A stretch of 64,000 bases of DNA from Klebsiella michiganensis. GTDB taxonomy: Bacteria > Pseudomonadota > Gammaproteobacteria > Enterobacterales > Enterobacteriaceae. A program made the position numbers and the translations under genes. The number at the start of each line of letters is the position of its first letter. Position 1 is the first letter of the stretch. Shown here in pieces: positions 17,731-27,080 of this stretch. The notes under the pieces are model-generated. The model did no database searches. It had not been told where the DNA came from and was given only the letters and a program-made list of their open reading frames with translations. The DNA lies in NCBI GenBank assembly GCA_000963575.1, contig CP011077.1, positions 3,348,001 to 3,412,000 of the forward strand. The letters are read 5' to 3'.

Positions 17731-18992
17731 AATTTGACACCATCGTTATCGGCAGCGGCCTGGCCGGGTTGACAGCCGGCATAAAGCTGGCGGAAAACGG
17801 CCAGCGCTGCGCCATCGTAAGCCGCGGGCAAAGCGCACTGCACTTCTCTTCCGGTTCGCTTGATTTACTTTCGCGGCTGCCGGACGGCACGCCTGTTCAC
17901 GAACCAGAGGCCGCGCTGGAAAGCCTGGCGGAGCAAGCACCTCAGCATCCCTACAGCCTGATGGGCAAAGAAAGCGTCCTGGCGCTCGCCGCAGAAAGTG
18001 AACAACTGCTGGCCAGGGCAGGTATTCCTCTGACGGGTCATTCCCGCCAGAATCACCTCAGAATCACGCCGCTGGGCAAGCAAAGAGCCAGCTGGCTCAG
18101 CCCGCCGGAAGTACCGCAGGCGCCGTTACCCTGGCAAAAAGTGACGGTGATTAATATTGCCGGTTTCCTGGATTTTCAGGCAGAGCTAGTGGCCGGTTCA
18201 CTGTCTGCCAGCGGCTGCAGCGTGCACGTCGCCGAGCTCACCCTGCCCGTGCTGGATGTCTTGCGTAACAACCCGAGCGAATTTCGTGCCGTAAACATCG
18301 CCCGAGTGCTGGATCTTCCGGAAAACCTCCCGGCGCTGGTGGATGAACTCAGACTGCTGTTGGGCAGCGGCGAGGCCATGATCCTGCCCGCCTGCATGGG
18401 TCTGGAAGCCCGGACGGTTGCCAGCGTTGAGCAGGCCCTCGAGGTGCCGGTCAAACTGCTGCCAACGCTGCCGCCTTCGGTACCAGGAATGCGTCTCCAC
18501 AATGCCCTACGCAGTCGTTTTCAATCCCTGGGTGGGCTTATCATGCCGGGAGATACCGTGACCGGGGCGCAGCTTGAACAAGGGCGCATCAATGCTCTGT
18601 TCACCAAAAATCACCGTGAGGTGCCCCTGCGCACCCATAATGTCATCCTGGCCAGCGGCAGCTTTTTCAGCGGCGGACTTGAAGCCACCCGACAACAGGT
18701 TATCGAGCCCATCTTCGGCCTGGAGGTGAACATACAGGGTGAGCGAGACACCTGGAGTAAGGCTGATTTCTTTACCCCGCAGCCTTGGCTGCAGTTTGGG
18801 CTCACCGTAAATACCCACTTCCAGCCGTTCCACCACGGTGAATACACCAAAAATCTCTACGCCATCGGTTCCGTGCTGGGGGGCTTTGACCCTATTCAGC
18901 AGGGATGCGGGGCCGGTGTTTCGATGCTCACGGCGCTCTGTGTTGCCAATCAAATCCTTGTTGCCGAGGAGACTCGCCATGAACCTGCTTGA
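17727..18992 (+). CDS. glpB: Anaerobic glycerol-3-phosphate dehydrogenase subunit B
   Basis: GlpB is the flavoprotein subunit that links GlpA to the membrane subunit GlpC. The product is 421 residues (E. coli 419). It begins MKFDTIVIGSGLAGLTAG, a Rossmann nucleotide-binding start. The conserved SRGQSALHFSSGSLDLLS segment follows, and near the C-terminus GSVLGGFDPIQQGCGAGVS. The start at 17727 overlaps the glpA stop (ATGA), so translation is probably coupled. An in-frame start nine codons earlier is less likely. Confidence 0.97.
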   Translation: MKFDTIVIGSGLAGLTAGIKLAENGQRCAIVSRGQSALHFSSGSLDLLSRLPDGTPVHEPEAALESLAEQAPQHPYSLMGKESVLALAAESEQLLARAGIPLTGHSRQNHLRITPLGKQRASWLSPPEVPQAPLPWQKVTVINIAGFLDFQAELVAGSLSASGCSVHVAELTLPVLDVLRNNPSEFRAVNIARVLDLPENLPALVDELRLLLGSGEAMILPACMGLEARTVASVEQALEVPVKLLPTLPPSVPGMRLHNALRSRFQSLGGLIMPGDTVTGAQLEQGRINALFTKNHREVPLRTHNVILASGSFFSGGLEATRQQVIEPIFGLEVNIQGERDTWSKADFFTPQPWLQFGLTVNTHFQPFHHGEYTKNLYAIGSVLGGFDPIQQGCGAGVSMLTALCVANQILVAEETRHEPA

Positions 18993-20181
18993 TGAAACCA
19001 GCTTTGAAAGCTGTATTAAATGCACGGTCTGCACCACCGCCTGCCCGGTAAGCCGCGTTCGTCCGGAATATCCGGGGCCAAAACAGGCCGGGCCCGACGG
19101 GGAGAGGCTGCGTCTGAAAGATCCCTCGCTGTATGACGACGCGCTGAAGTTCTGCACCAACTGCAAGCGCTGCGAAGTCTCCTGCCCGTCCGGGGTCAAC
19201 ATTGGCGATATCATCCAGCGGGCGCGGGCCAAATACGGCGCACATAAGCCTTCCCTGCGCGATGCGATTCTCAGCCATACCGATTTACTGGGTACGCTCT
19301 CCACGCCTTTCGCCCCGCTGGTCAACGCGACTACCGGCATGAAGCCGGTGCGTAAACTGCTGGATAAAACCCTGAACATTGATTCCCACCGTGAGCTGCC
19401 GAAATACTCTTTCGGCACCTTCCGCCAGTGGTATCGCCGACAGGCGGCCCGCCAGGCAAGCTTCCCGCAGCAGGTCGCTTTCTTCCACGGCTGCTTTGTG
19501 AACTACAACCATCCACAGCTTGGCAAAGACATGGTTAAAGTGCTTAACGCGATGGGCATCGGCGTCCAGTTGCTGAAAAGAGAAAAATGCTGCGGCGTGC
19601 CGCTTATCGCCAACGGCTTTATCGAGAAGGCAAAAAAACAGGCCAGGGTAAACGCCAGCTCGCTGGAAGAAGCCGTGATGCAGCGCGGGCTGCCGGTGAT
19701 TGCAACCTCGTCCACCTGCACCTTCACGCTGCGCGATGAATACCCGCATATCCTTGGCATAGACACCACGCAAGTTCGCGATCGGCTTGAGCTCGCCACC
19801 CGCTATATCTGGAAACTGCTGGAAGAAGATGGCCGAACGCTGCCGTTAAACAACACGCCGCTGCGCATTGCTTATCATACGCCGTGTCATATGGAGAAAA
19901 TGGGCTGGACGCTCTATTCCATTGAGCTGCTACGCCGCATTCCCGGCGTGGAGCTGGTGATTCTGGACTCCCGGTGCTGCGGCATCGCCGGCACCTATGG
20001 CTTCAAAAAGGAGAATTACCCGACTTCTCAGCGCATCGGCGCCCCGCTGTTCCAGCAAATTGAAGAGAGCGGCGTGGACCTGGTGGTGACGGACTGCGAA
20101 ACCTGTAAATGGCAAATAGAAATGTCTACCAGCAAACGCTGCGAGCACCCGATTACGCTGCTGGCACGGGCGCTCGCCTGA
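18979..20181 (+). CDS. glpC: Anaerobic glycerol-3-phosphate dehydrogenase subunit C
   Basis: GlpC anchors GlpAB to the inner membrane and carries electrons to menaquinone. The product is 400 residues (E. coli 396). Two ferredoxin-type motifs lie near the N-terminus: CIKCTVCTTACP and CTNCKRCEVSCP. Two CCG domains follow, with EKCCGVPL and SRCCGIAGTYG. The start at 18979 has GAGGAG upstream and overlaps the glpB end by 14 bases. A longer in-frame opening from 18838 lies inside glpB and is rejected. It ends four bases from the convergent cinA-like gene, with no clear terminator. Confidence 0.97.
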   Translation: MNLLDETSFESCIKCTVCTTACPVSRVRPEYPGPKQAGPDGERLRLKDPSLYDDALKFCTNCKRCEVSCPSGVNIGDIIQRARAKYGAHKPSLRDAILSHTDLLGTLSTPFAPLVNATTGMKPVRKLLDKTLNIDSHRELPKYSFGTFRQWYRRQAARQASFPQQVAFFHGCFVNYNHPQLGKDMVKVLNAMGIGVQLLKREKCCGVPLIANGFIEKAKKQARVNASSLEEAVMQRGLPVIATSSTCTFTLRDEYPHILGIDTTQVRDRLELATRYIWKLLEEDGRTLPLNNTPLRIAYHTPCHMEKMGWTLYSIELLRRIPGVELVILDSRCCGIAGTYGFKKENYPTSQRIGAPLFQQIEESGVDLVVTDCETCKWQIEMSTSKRCEHPITLLARALA

Positions 20182-20184
20182 AGC

Positions 20185-21381
20185 CTAGAGGCTGGCTGAC
20201 TCTACCACGTTAATCCAGCCGTGCTCGCTCTCCAGCGGCTGGCCGTTGAGCCAGCGGCGCAGCACGTTAAGTGCCATCATGGCGCATACTTCCTGGCGGA
20301 TTGCCAGCGCGTGGCGATGGGCACCAAACTTCACGCCGAGGCCGAAGGTGCCATCTGGCGTGGAGAGCGCAAAGTTGATCTGCTGCTCTTCCTCGCCAGA
20401 AATTACCAGAGCCAGACTGCTCTGTTGGTTCAGGCGCAGCTCTGCGCTGGAGGCTAACGCCTCAGCCAGTGTTTCAGACACCGGCGGTAAAACACGGCTT
20501 GCCCGAAGTGCGGCCTGCGCCCGGTTTAACTGCAGCGCCAGCAGGCCCCCGGTGAACTGCTCGCTCACGGCGAGGGTCAGAGCACGTTCGCCCAGGCGGC
20601 GTGCTATTTGCGCCGGAAGCCCTTCGGTATCCTCAAAAATAAGACTTTCACCTGCCACGCGGCGGACTTCCGGCCAGACAGCCTCCATCGCTTCACGCTG
20701 GCTGGCCGGGCCGGTAAGCTTGAGCTCAATGATCGGCATAGATGAGCGATAGCCCATCACCACGCCATCCGGCAGCGCCAGCGGATCAAGACATTGCGCC
20801 AGTTCGCTCTCGGAGCGCCCAAAGGTGGTTAAACGCAGGCATACTGGCGGCTCGGGGAGCGTAAAACGTTCACGCAGCCGGGGCATGATCTGTTGGTCCA
20901 CCATGGCCTTAAATTCTGACGGTACGCCGGGGGTGAAAAACATCAGGCAGCGGTTTAAGGTCAAAGCAAAGCCGCAGGCGGTGCCCACGGGATTGTCGAT
21001 CATTTCACTGTTGGCAGGGATTTGTGCCTGTTTGCGGTTGCTCGGCGCCATCACTCGCCCTCGCTCGGCAAAGAACTGCTCCATATAGGTCAACCATTCC
21101 GCATGCTCGACCAGCTCAACCCCCGCCGCCGTAGCCGCCGCCAGCGCGCTTAAATCGTCGCTGGTTGGCCCCAGGCCCCCGTTCACAATCAGCACATCGG
21201 CTTCGTGGCTACGCTCTCTCAGCACGGCAACCAGGTCAGGCAGACTGTCTCCGACCGTATTACGGCGTGACATGGGTAAACCCTGATTAAAGAAATAGTC
21301 AGCAAGCCAGGCCGCATTGGTATCGGTAATTTGCCCGTACAGCACTTCGTCGCCGGTTGACAGCATTTCTACTTTTAACAT
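20185..21381 (-). CDS. yfaY: CinA-like protein YfaY (likely inactive NMN deamidase domain)
   Basis: This is a two-domain CinA family protein of 398 residues (E. coli YfaY 400). The N-terminal molybdopterin-binding-like/COG1058 domain (about 1-170) has STGDEVLYGQITDTN and VNGGLGPTSDD. The C-terminal PncC-type domain has SEQFTGGLLAL where active deamidases have ESCTGG, so the catalytic serine position is Gln. This agrees with the idea that the YfaY form lacks NMN deamidase activity. Its role is not known to me. Confidence 0.93.
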   Translation of the reverse strand: MLKVEMLSTGDEVLYGQITDTNAAWLADYFFNQGLPMSRRNTVGDSLPDLVAVLRERSHEADVLIVNGGLGPTSDDLSALAAATAAGVELVEHAEWLTYMEQFFAERGRVMAPSNRKQAQIPANSEMIDNPVGTACGFALTLNRCLMFFTPGVPSEFKAMVDQQIMPRLRERFTLPEPPVCLRLTTFGRSESELAQCLDPLALPDGVVMGYRSSMPIIELKLTGPASQREAMEAVWPEVRRVAGESLIFEDTEGLPAQIARRLGERALTLAVSEQFTGGLLALQLNRAQAALRASRVLPPVSETLAEALASSAELRLNQQSSLALVISGEEEQQINFALSTPDGTFGLGVKFGAHRHALAIRQEVCAMMALNVLRRWLNGQPLESEHGWINVVESASL

Positions 21382-21440
21382 CTTTTACTCCGCAGCAGGG
21401 GAACGCCCCACTATAGCGCAGGCTCCGGGGAACGGCAGAC

Positions 21441-21466
21441 ACAAAAAACGCGGCTAAAAGCCGCGC
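21441..21466 (-). terminator. Terminator hairpin downstream of yfaZ
   Basis: CGCGGCT-AAA-AGCCGCG at 21449-21465 is followed by six T on the minus strand. It can end yfaZ transcription before the cinA-like gene. The same 17 bases recur at 21608-21624. Confidence 0.65.
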
Positions 21467-21607
21467 TTAGACTACTGACCAACCTCTGGTGATAGAAAAA
21501 AACCAAAGAATTCGTCAAAAAAAACAGAAAAATCAATTCATTGATTTTCGGCTGATAACCACAAAGAGGGAAAAACCACGCTTTTCTCTCTTTGTCAGTA
21601 ACTTCAA

Positions 21608-21624
21608 CGCGGCTAAAAGCCGCG
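21608..21624. repeat. Second copy of the 17-base hairpin
   Basis: CGCGGCTAAAAGCCGCG is identical to 21449-21465 and begins 159 bases away from it. It lies eight bases past the yfaZ stop and has no T run. Confidence 0.8.
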
Positions 21625-21632
21625 CTGAGGGA

Positions 21633-22175
21633 TTAGAAGCTAGCGCTTACGCCCACATACGGGCCGTCGGCAACGGTATCGGTACGATCGCCGTCTTTGC
21701 CGCCGAGGCTAATATAGCGGTAACCAACCTGCGCCGAGAACGGACGCATAAAGTTCCAGCTTGCACCAGCGCTTGCTTCTTTGTAGTCCTTCACGCCGCT
21801 GGACAGAGAATCCGGAGAGTAGTAGTAATCGCCAAACACGGCAATATCAGAAGTAATTGGCCATCTCAGACCGCCACCTGCAGCAACCGCATAGCCTTCT
21901 TTGCGATCTTTTGGATGCAGGTAAACGCCACGACCGCCTACGGTTGCCATCATCGGCCCCAGAGGAATATTAAAACCGAGGCCAAGCCCTACGGCATCAC
22001 CATTGTCGTCGTTATGCGCATAGTTACCAGTTACCGCGATGCCGCTGCTTTCGGTGCCAAAACCCACGCCGAGATTAGTGTATTCCTTACCGACTTCAGC
22101 ACTCACGCCAATGGCGCTCGCACCAGCAGAAACCAGCAGCAAACCCGCACCGCCGGCTAAAAGTAATTTATTCAT
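21633..22175 (-). CDS. yfaZ: Outer-membrane protein YfaZ
   Basis: This is a small predicted outer-membrane beta-barrel (YfaZ family) of 180 residues. A signal peptide (about 1-21) ends SAGASA. The rest is Gly-rich with alternating strands such as GLGLGFNIPLG and AQVGYRYISLGG. It ends in Phe, as expected for recognition by the BAM complex. No function is established. It is a single gene with its own promoter region to the right, shared with the divergent catalase gene. Confidence 0.93.
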   Translation of the reverse strand: MNKLLLAGGAGLLLVSAGASAIGVSAEVGKEYTNLGVGFGTESSGIAVTGNYAHNDDNGDAVGLGLGFNIPLGPMMATVGGRGVYLHPKDRKEGYAVAAGGGLRWPITSDIAVFGDYYYSPDSLSSGVKDYKEASAGASWNFMRPFSAQVGYRYISLGGKDGDRTDTVADGPYVGVSASF

Positions 22176-22434
22176 TCCTTGGTTCCTGAAAAAGAAAAAG
22201 GGCAGCCCTTGAAAATGCCACCGAGTGGCCTCGCCATTATCTTATTAACTCGTTAGAAAATGCCAATATTTCGTTAAATGTAAGAAAATGAAAAGACGCC
22301 TTTTTGTGTGACAAGATCAATGAATCCAGGCTGCGCTAGATGACACATTGAACAGGTGAATAATAAACACAGTTTAAAAATGGCTTTAAATAACCGTTTT
22401 TTAAATGTGAAACCTGACCACCAAGGAGGCATTG

Positions 22435-23883
22435 ATGAGCAAGAAAGGATTAACAACCGGCGCAGGCGCTCCCGTTGCGAACAACAACAACGTTGCTACC
22501 GCAGGCCCACGGGGCCCGATGTTGCTTCAGGACGTTTGGTTTCTTGAAAAACTCGCCCATTTTGACCGGGAAGTGATCCCTGAGCGCCGTATGCACGCGA
22601 AAGGTTCCGGTGCATTTGGCCATTTCACCGTGACCCACGACATCACCCGCTATACCCGGGCAAAATTATTCTCAGAAGTCGGCAAAAAAACCGAACTTTT
22701 CCTCCGTTTCTCCACCGTGGCAGGTGAACGCGGCGCGGCGGACGCCGAGCGAGATATTCGCGGCTTTTCCATGAAGTTCTATACCGAAGAGGGCAACTGG
22801 GACCTGGTGGGCAACAACACCCCGGTGTTCTACCTTCGCGACCCGCTGAAGTTCCCGGACCTGAACCATGTCGTCAAACGCGACCCGCGCACCAACCTGC
22901 GTAACCCAACGTATAAATGGGATTTCTTCTCGCACCTGCCGGAAACCCTTCATCAGTTGACCATCGATTTCAGCGACCGCGGCCTGCCGCGCTCTTACCG
23001 GCATATCCACGGTTTTGGCAGCCACGCCTTCAGCTTTATCAATAGCGATAATCAGCGTTTCTGGGTGAAATTCCACCTCAAATCCCAGCAAGGTATTGAG
23101 AACCTGATGGATGATGAAGCCGGCCGCCTGATTGCAGAAGACCGCGAAAGCGCCCAGCGCGATCTGTACGAATCCATTGAGGCCGGGGACTTCCCTCGCT
23201 GGACGTTGTTCGTGCAAATTATGCCGGAAGCCGAAGCGTCAAAAACACCGTACAACCCGTTTGATCTGACCAAAGTCTGGCCACACGGCGACTATCCGCT
23301 GATAGAGGTGGGCGTGCTGGAACTGAACCGCAACCCGGACAACTACTTCTCTGACGTTGAACAGGTGGCTATGTCCCCGGCCAACGTCGTACCAGGCATT
23401 GGTTTCTCCCCGGATCGCATGCTCCAGGGCCGCCTGTTCTCCTACGGCGACGCGCATCGCTATCGCCTGGGCGTGAACCACCATCAAATTCCGGTGAATG
23501 CGCCGAAATGCCCGTTCCACAACTACCACCGCGACGGGGCTATGCGGGTGGACGGTAACAGCGGCAATGGGGCGACCTACGAGCCAAACAGCTTTAACGT
23601 TTTCCAGGAGCAGCCGGATTTCAGCGAACCACCGCTAAGTCTGGAAGGGGCGGCAGATCACTGGAACCACCGGGAAGATAGCGACTACTTCAGCCAGCCG
23701 CGCGCGCTGTATAACCTGCTCAGCGAAGAAGAGCATCAGCGTATGTTTGTGCGCATTGCGGGTGATATGAAAGATGTCCCGGAAAGTATTCAGAACCGCC
23801 AGATTTGCCTGTTTAGCCAGGTGCATCCTGAATACGGTGCCGGGGTGGCAAACGCACTCCACGCACTGAAAAACGATAAATAA
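22435..23883 (+). CDS. katA: Monofunctional haem catalase (KatA type)
   Basis: This enzyme breaks hydrogen peroxide into water and oxygen in the cytoplasm. The product is 482 residues, the size of small-subunit (clade 3) catalases and far shorter than KatE. Catalytic His54 is in RRMHAKGSGAFG and Asn127 in LVGNNTPVFYLRDP. The proximal haem tyrosine is in RLFSYGDAHRYRLG near residue 337. AAGGAGG ends five bases before ATG 22435; a TTG one codon earlier is less likely. E. coli has no gene of this type. In E. coli the region between yfaZ and menE holds nudI, the arn operon and pmrD, none of which is here. No OxyR site could be assigned. Confidence 0.93.
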   Translation: MSKKGLTTGAGAPVANNNNVATAGPRGPMLLQDVWFLEKLAHFDREVIPERRMHAKGSGAFGHFTVTHDITRYTRAKLFSEVGKKTELFLRFSTVAGERGAADAERDIRGFSMKFYTEEGNWDLVGNNTPVFYLRDPLKFPDLNHVVKRDPRTNLRNPTYKWDFFSHLPETLHQLTIDFSDRGLPRSYRHIHGFGSHAFSFINSDNQRFWVKFHLKSQQGIENLMDDEAGRLIAEDRESAQRDLYESIEAGDFPRWTLFVQIMPEAEASKTPYNPFDLTKVWPHGDYPLIEVGVLELNRNPDNYFSDVEQVAMSPANVVPGIGFSPDRMLQGRLFSYGDAHRYRLGVNHHQIPVNAPKCPFHNYHRDGAMRVDGNSGNGATYEPNSFNVFQEQPDFSEPPLSLEGAADHWNHREDSDYFSQPRALYNLLSEEEHQRMFVRIAGDMKDVPESIQNRQICLFSQVHPEYGAGVANALHALKNDK

Positions 23884-23887
23884 TACA

Positions 23888-23910
23888 CTGCAGGGGTTAT
23901 GCCCCTGCAG
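23888..23910. terminator. Hairpin shared by katA and menE 3' ends
   Basis: CTGCAGGGG and CCCCTGCAG form a perfect 9-bp stem with a 5-base loop. It overlaps the last codons of menE and begins five bases past the katA stop. No U tract follows, so terminator activity is uncertain. Confidence 0.45.
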
Positions 23911-25252
23911 CCCACGCTATCAAGGTGCGGCGGGAGATTTTAATCCCGCCCTGTTTTAGCGCCTGCGGCAGCGGCAGCCAGCGCACGGGCCGCTGAAAAC
24001 GGGGCAGTTTTCCGTCAAGCCAGGCGGCGATATCATTAACCTCGCAGCCTGCACTTATCTCAACCACGGCCACCGGCCGTTGTCCAAATTCCGCGTCATC
24101 AACCGGCACCACAAATACCTGCTGCACCGCCGGATGCGCGGCAATAACCCGCTCCACCTCTTCCGGCTGAATACCTTCCCCCCCGCTGAAGAATTGGTTA
24201 TCAAGACGCCCGACTATCGTCAGGCGGCCAGCACGCAAAACGCCCCGGTCACGGGTAGCAAACCAGCCCTGTTCATTCCCCAGCGGAATAAGACACCCAT
24301 CGCGCCAGTAGCCGCTGGCCAGGCTGTCCGCTTGTATCCACACCTCTTCATCGACAATTTTCACCTTCCGGCCTGGCAGCGGGGCACCCACATCAGGCTG
24401 GCCGTCGGCGCGTTTTGCACAAACCGTAGAAGCCAGTTCGGTGAGGCCATAGCCACACCAGCAGCGCACGCCGCGGGCTTCTGCCTGCTGCGTCAGTTCC
24501 ACGGGGATTGCTGCCCCGCCGAGGAGTACCTCACGCAGCGCCAGAGGCTCCTGCTTTTCCAGCAGCCGCCACAGCTGAGTTGGCACCAGAGAAGCGTGAC
24601 TGCATCCTCGTAGCGCCTCGTTTATCGACCGCGCGGACGAAATCACTAACTGGCCGCCCGCATACAGCCAGCGCCAGAGGATCCCCTGCCCGGAAACGTG
24701 AAACAGCGGCAGTGACAAGAGCCAGCTATCGTCGGCGCCGTAATTCATCATCGCCAGTACACCCGCCGCGCTGGCAAGGTGTGCAGAGCATGTATGCACA
24801 GCCGCTTTAGGTAACCCGGTTGAACCAGAGGTCAGCGTCATAGAGGCGAAACGCGATGGCAGCCAGGCTTCGCACCAGGCTGGGGCACTAACCAGCGACA
24901 ATGGGGCCACATCCGGGAAAGGCTCATCGCCGGGTAGGGTTATCCCGTAGCTAAGCGTCAGCGACGGTAAAAGTTGCGCCAGTAAACTATCGGGAAGCTG
25001 AGGATTTAGCGGCAGAATGCGCGCCCCGCATTGCCACAACGCCAGCCAGACGAGCAGCGTTTGCGGGCCATTTTTTGCTTTAAGCGCAACACCATCGCCT
25101 TCCTTTACGCCCTGCTGACGAAAACCTCCCGCCAGGGCATCCACTCGCTGGCACAGGGTTTCCCAGGTGAGGAGATCATCGTCGAGTCGGAGCGCAACAC
25201 CCGCGCCCCGGACGTTGGCCCAGTGGCGCCACGGCCAGTCGGTAAAGATCAT
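23897..25252 (-). CDS. menE: O-succinylbenzoate-CoA ligase MenE
   Basis: MenE activates o-succinylbenzoate to its CoA thioester with ATP, in menaquinone synthesis. The product is 451 residues, as in E. coli. It is an ANL-family adenylating enzyme: SMTLTSGSTGLPKA is the phosphate-binding loop, CGYGLTELAS follows, and the C-terminal hinge region reads GRLDNQFFSGGEGIQPEE. The start at 25252 (MIFTDWPWRHW) matches E. coli and overlaps the menC stop. It is the last gene of menFDHBCE. Confidence 0.97.
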   Translation of the reverse strand: MIFTDWPWRHWANVRGAGVALRLDDDLLTWETLCQRVDALAGGFRQQGVKEGDGVALKAKNGPQTLLVWLALWQCGARILPLNPQLPDSLLAQLLPSLTLSYGITLPGDEPFPDVAPLSLVSAPAWCEAWLPSRFASMTLTSGSTGLPKAAVHTCSAHLASAAGVLAMMNYGADDSWLLSLPLFHVSGQGILWRWLYAGGQLVISSARSINEALRGCSHASLVPTQLWRLLEKQEPLALREVLLGGAAIPVELTQQAEARGVRCWCGYGLTELASTVCAKRADGQPDVGAPLPGRKVKIVDEEVWIQADSLASGYWRDGCLIPLGNEQGWFATRDRGVLRAGRLTIVGRLDNQFFSGGEGIQPEEVERVIAAHPAVQQVFVVPVDDAEFGQRPVAVVEISAGCEVNDIAAWLDGKLPRFQRPVRWLPLPQALKQGGIKISRRTLIAWAAGA

Positions 25253-26214
25253 CGAATACGCTCGAGCCTGTCGGTGGTGACACAAGGCAAAGGACTCCCG
25301 GGCCAGTTGCGCTCAACCTGCGACTGCATCAGGGACAAAGTATCCAGCCCAGGCAAGGTTCCCGGCGTCAGCCAGGCGGCAATTCGAGCCAGTTGGGTCA
25401 GACCAAGGCTGGATTCAATGGAGGAGCTGATCACTGCTTTTAGCCCCAGTTTATGTGCCGCGGCGACCTGCTCCCGCACCTTCTCCAGGCTACCTGTAAG
25501 CGTCGGCTTGATAACCAGGGCCGCAACGCCTGGTTCAGCAGAGAAAGTGAAATCCACTTCGCGCAGGCTTTCATCCCAGGCAATCGCAATCCCCGTTTCC
25601 CGGCTAAACTCCCGAGACTGCTCGCGGGTTTTGCACGGTTCTTCGATAAAATCGATGCGCGAGCGGTGAGCCGGGTTAACGTATTTGGCGAACTGTTGCG
25701 CCTTGAGGGGCGTCCAGCTGCGGTTAGCATCGAGACGCAGACGAAGTTCAGGCACGGCTTCAAGCAATAAATTAACCACCATCCCGTCGCGAACGGCTTC
25801 GTACAGCCCCACTTTAACCTTCGCGGTTTTATCGCCCGACATCTTCGCCAGCGCAAGGATCAGCTCGTCTGGATCGCCGGTACACAGTGGGGCAACGCGG
25901 TAGTCTGCGGCCTGCGGGAGCCTACCCTCAGCTTCTGCCAGCGCACAGCTCAAACCAAAGGCAACGGACGGCAGATCGGGCAAGGGCGCCGATTCATCGG
26001 CCACCCATTGTTCAAGCCAGCGTTCGGCCTGCCCCTGAGCTTCCGCGAGGCTTTCACGACTAAAGCCCGGCAAAGGAGAAATCTCCCCCCATCCGCTGCT
26101 ATCGCCCAGCGTCAGCCGCACCAGCAGGCCCTCTCTAAACTTAAGGCGCTGGTCGCGGAGCACAACGCCCGCCTCCATCGGGATTTGAAAGCGCCATAGC
26201 GCCGCGCTGCGCAT
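25249..26214 (-). CDS. menC: O-succinylbenzoate synthase MenC
   Basis: MenC dehydrates SHCHC to o-succinylbenzoate. The product is 321 residues, an enolase-superfamily enzyme. Catalytic lysines are in AKVKVGLYEAV (about 131-141) and VIKPTLTGS (about 235). Metal ligands are in LRLDANRSW, FIEEPCK and AWDESLRE. Stop and start overlap with menE (ATGA) and with menB by one base (TAATG), so the three are translationally coupled. Confidence 0.97.
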   Translation of the reverse strand: MRSAALWRFQIPMEAGVVLRDQRLKFREGLLVRLTLGDSSGWGEISPLPGFSRESLAEAQGQAERWLEQWVADESAPLPDLPSVAFGLSCALAEAEGRLPQAADYRVAPLCTGDPDELILALAKMSGDKTAKVKVGLYEAVRDGMVVNLLLEAVPELRLRLDANRSWTPLKAQQFAKYVNPAHRSRIDFIEEPCKTREQSREFSRETGIAIAWDESLREVDFTFSAEPGVAALVIKPTLTGSLEKVREQVAAAHKLGLKAVISSSIESSLGLTQLARIAAWLTPGTLPGLDTLSLMQSQVERNWPGSPLPCVTTDRLERIR

Positions 26215-27071
26215 TACGGGTTCCGTTTAAATTTGCTGAAGTCCGGCTGGCGCTTCTGATTAAACGCGTTGCGCCCTTCCTGGCCTTCTTCGGTCATGTA
26301 GAACAGCATCGTGGCGTTGCCGGCCAGCTCCTGCAGCCCGGCCTGACCGTCGCAGTCGGCATTCAGTGCCGCTTTCAGGCAACGCAGCGCCATCGGGCTG
26401 TTCTGCAGCATTTCTCGGCACCAGCGCACGGTTTCTTTTTCCAGATCGGCAATCGGTACAACGGTATTAACAAGGCCCATATCGAGCGCTTCTTTCGCAT
26501 CGTACTGGCGGCACAGGAACCAAATCTCGCGCGCTTTTTTCTGCCCGACGATACGCGCCATGTAGGAAGCCCCCCAGCCGCCATCGAAAGAACCGACTTT
26601 CGGGCCAGTCTGGCCAAATACGGCGTTTTCAGCCGCGATAGTAAGATCACACATCATGTGCAGCACATGCCCGCCGCCGATGGAAAAACCTGCCACCATC
26701 GCCACAACCGGTTTAGGGCAGGTGCGAATTTGGCGCTGGAAGTCGAGCACGTTCAGGTGGTGCACGCCGCTTGCGTCTTGATAGCCGCCGTAGTCACCAC
26801 GCACTTTCTGGTCGCCGCCAGCACAGAAGGCTTTTTCACCTTCGCCGGTCAGAATAATGGTGCCGATATTGTCGTCATAGCGAGCGTCGGCCAGGGCATT
26901 GATCATCTCTTTGACGGTCAGCGGACGAAACGCATTACGCACTTCCGGGCGGTTAATGGTGATCTTGGCAATACCGTCGCTGGATTTATGGTAGCGAATA
27001 TCGGTGTAGCCTTCAGAGCAATCCAGCCATTCAACCGGGGCGTAAAGCATTTGTTCATCAGGATAAATCAT
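26214..27071 (-). CDS. menB: 1,4-dihydroxy-2-naphthoyl-CoA synthase MenB
   Basis: MenB closes the second ring of the naphthoquinone from succinylbenzoyl-CoA. The product is 285 residues, as in E. coli. The crotonase fold has the oxyanion-hole segment FCAGGDQKVRGDYGGY (about 84-99), SIGGGHVLHMMCDLT and GQTGPKVGSFDGGWGAS. It lies nine bases after menH and ends on the menC start. Confidence 0.98.
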   Translation of the reverse strand: MIYPDEQMLYAPVEWLDCSEGYTDIRYHKSSDGIAKITINRPEVRNAFRPLTVKEMINALADARYDDNIGTIILTGEGEKAFCAGGDQKVRGDYGGYQDASGVHHLNVLDFQRQIRTCPKPVVAMVAGFSIGGGHVLHMMCDLTIAAENAVFGQTGPKVGSFDGGWGASYMARIVGQKKAREIWFLCRQYDAKEALDMGLVNTVVPIADLEKETVRWCREMLQNSPMALRCLKAALNADCDGQAGLQELAGNATMLFYMTEEGQEGRNAFNQKRQPDFSKFKRNP

Positions 27072-27080
27072 GAAAGATCC

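Noticed and set aside
18838..18978. N-terminal extension of GlpC
   Set aside because: The added stretch lies inside glpB. The ATG at 18979 has GAGGAG upstream and matches the family start.
21489..22160. A 223-codon plus-strand frame across yfaZ and its 3' spacer
   Set aside because: Most of it is antisense to yfaZ, which has a clear signal peptide and beta-barrel ending. No ribosome site was seen.
22274..22456. A 60-codon minus-strand frame upstream of katA
   Set aside because: It overlaps the katA start and promoter region, has no family resemblance, and lacks a clear ribosome site.
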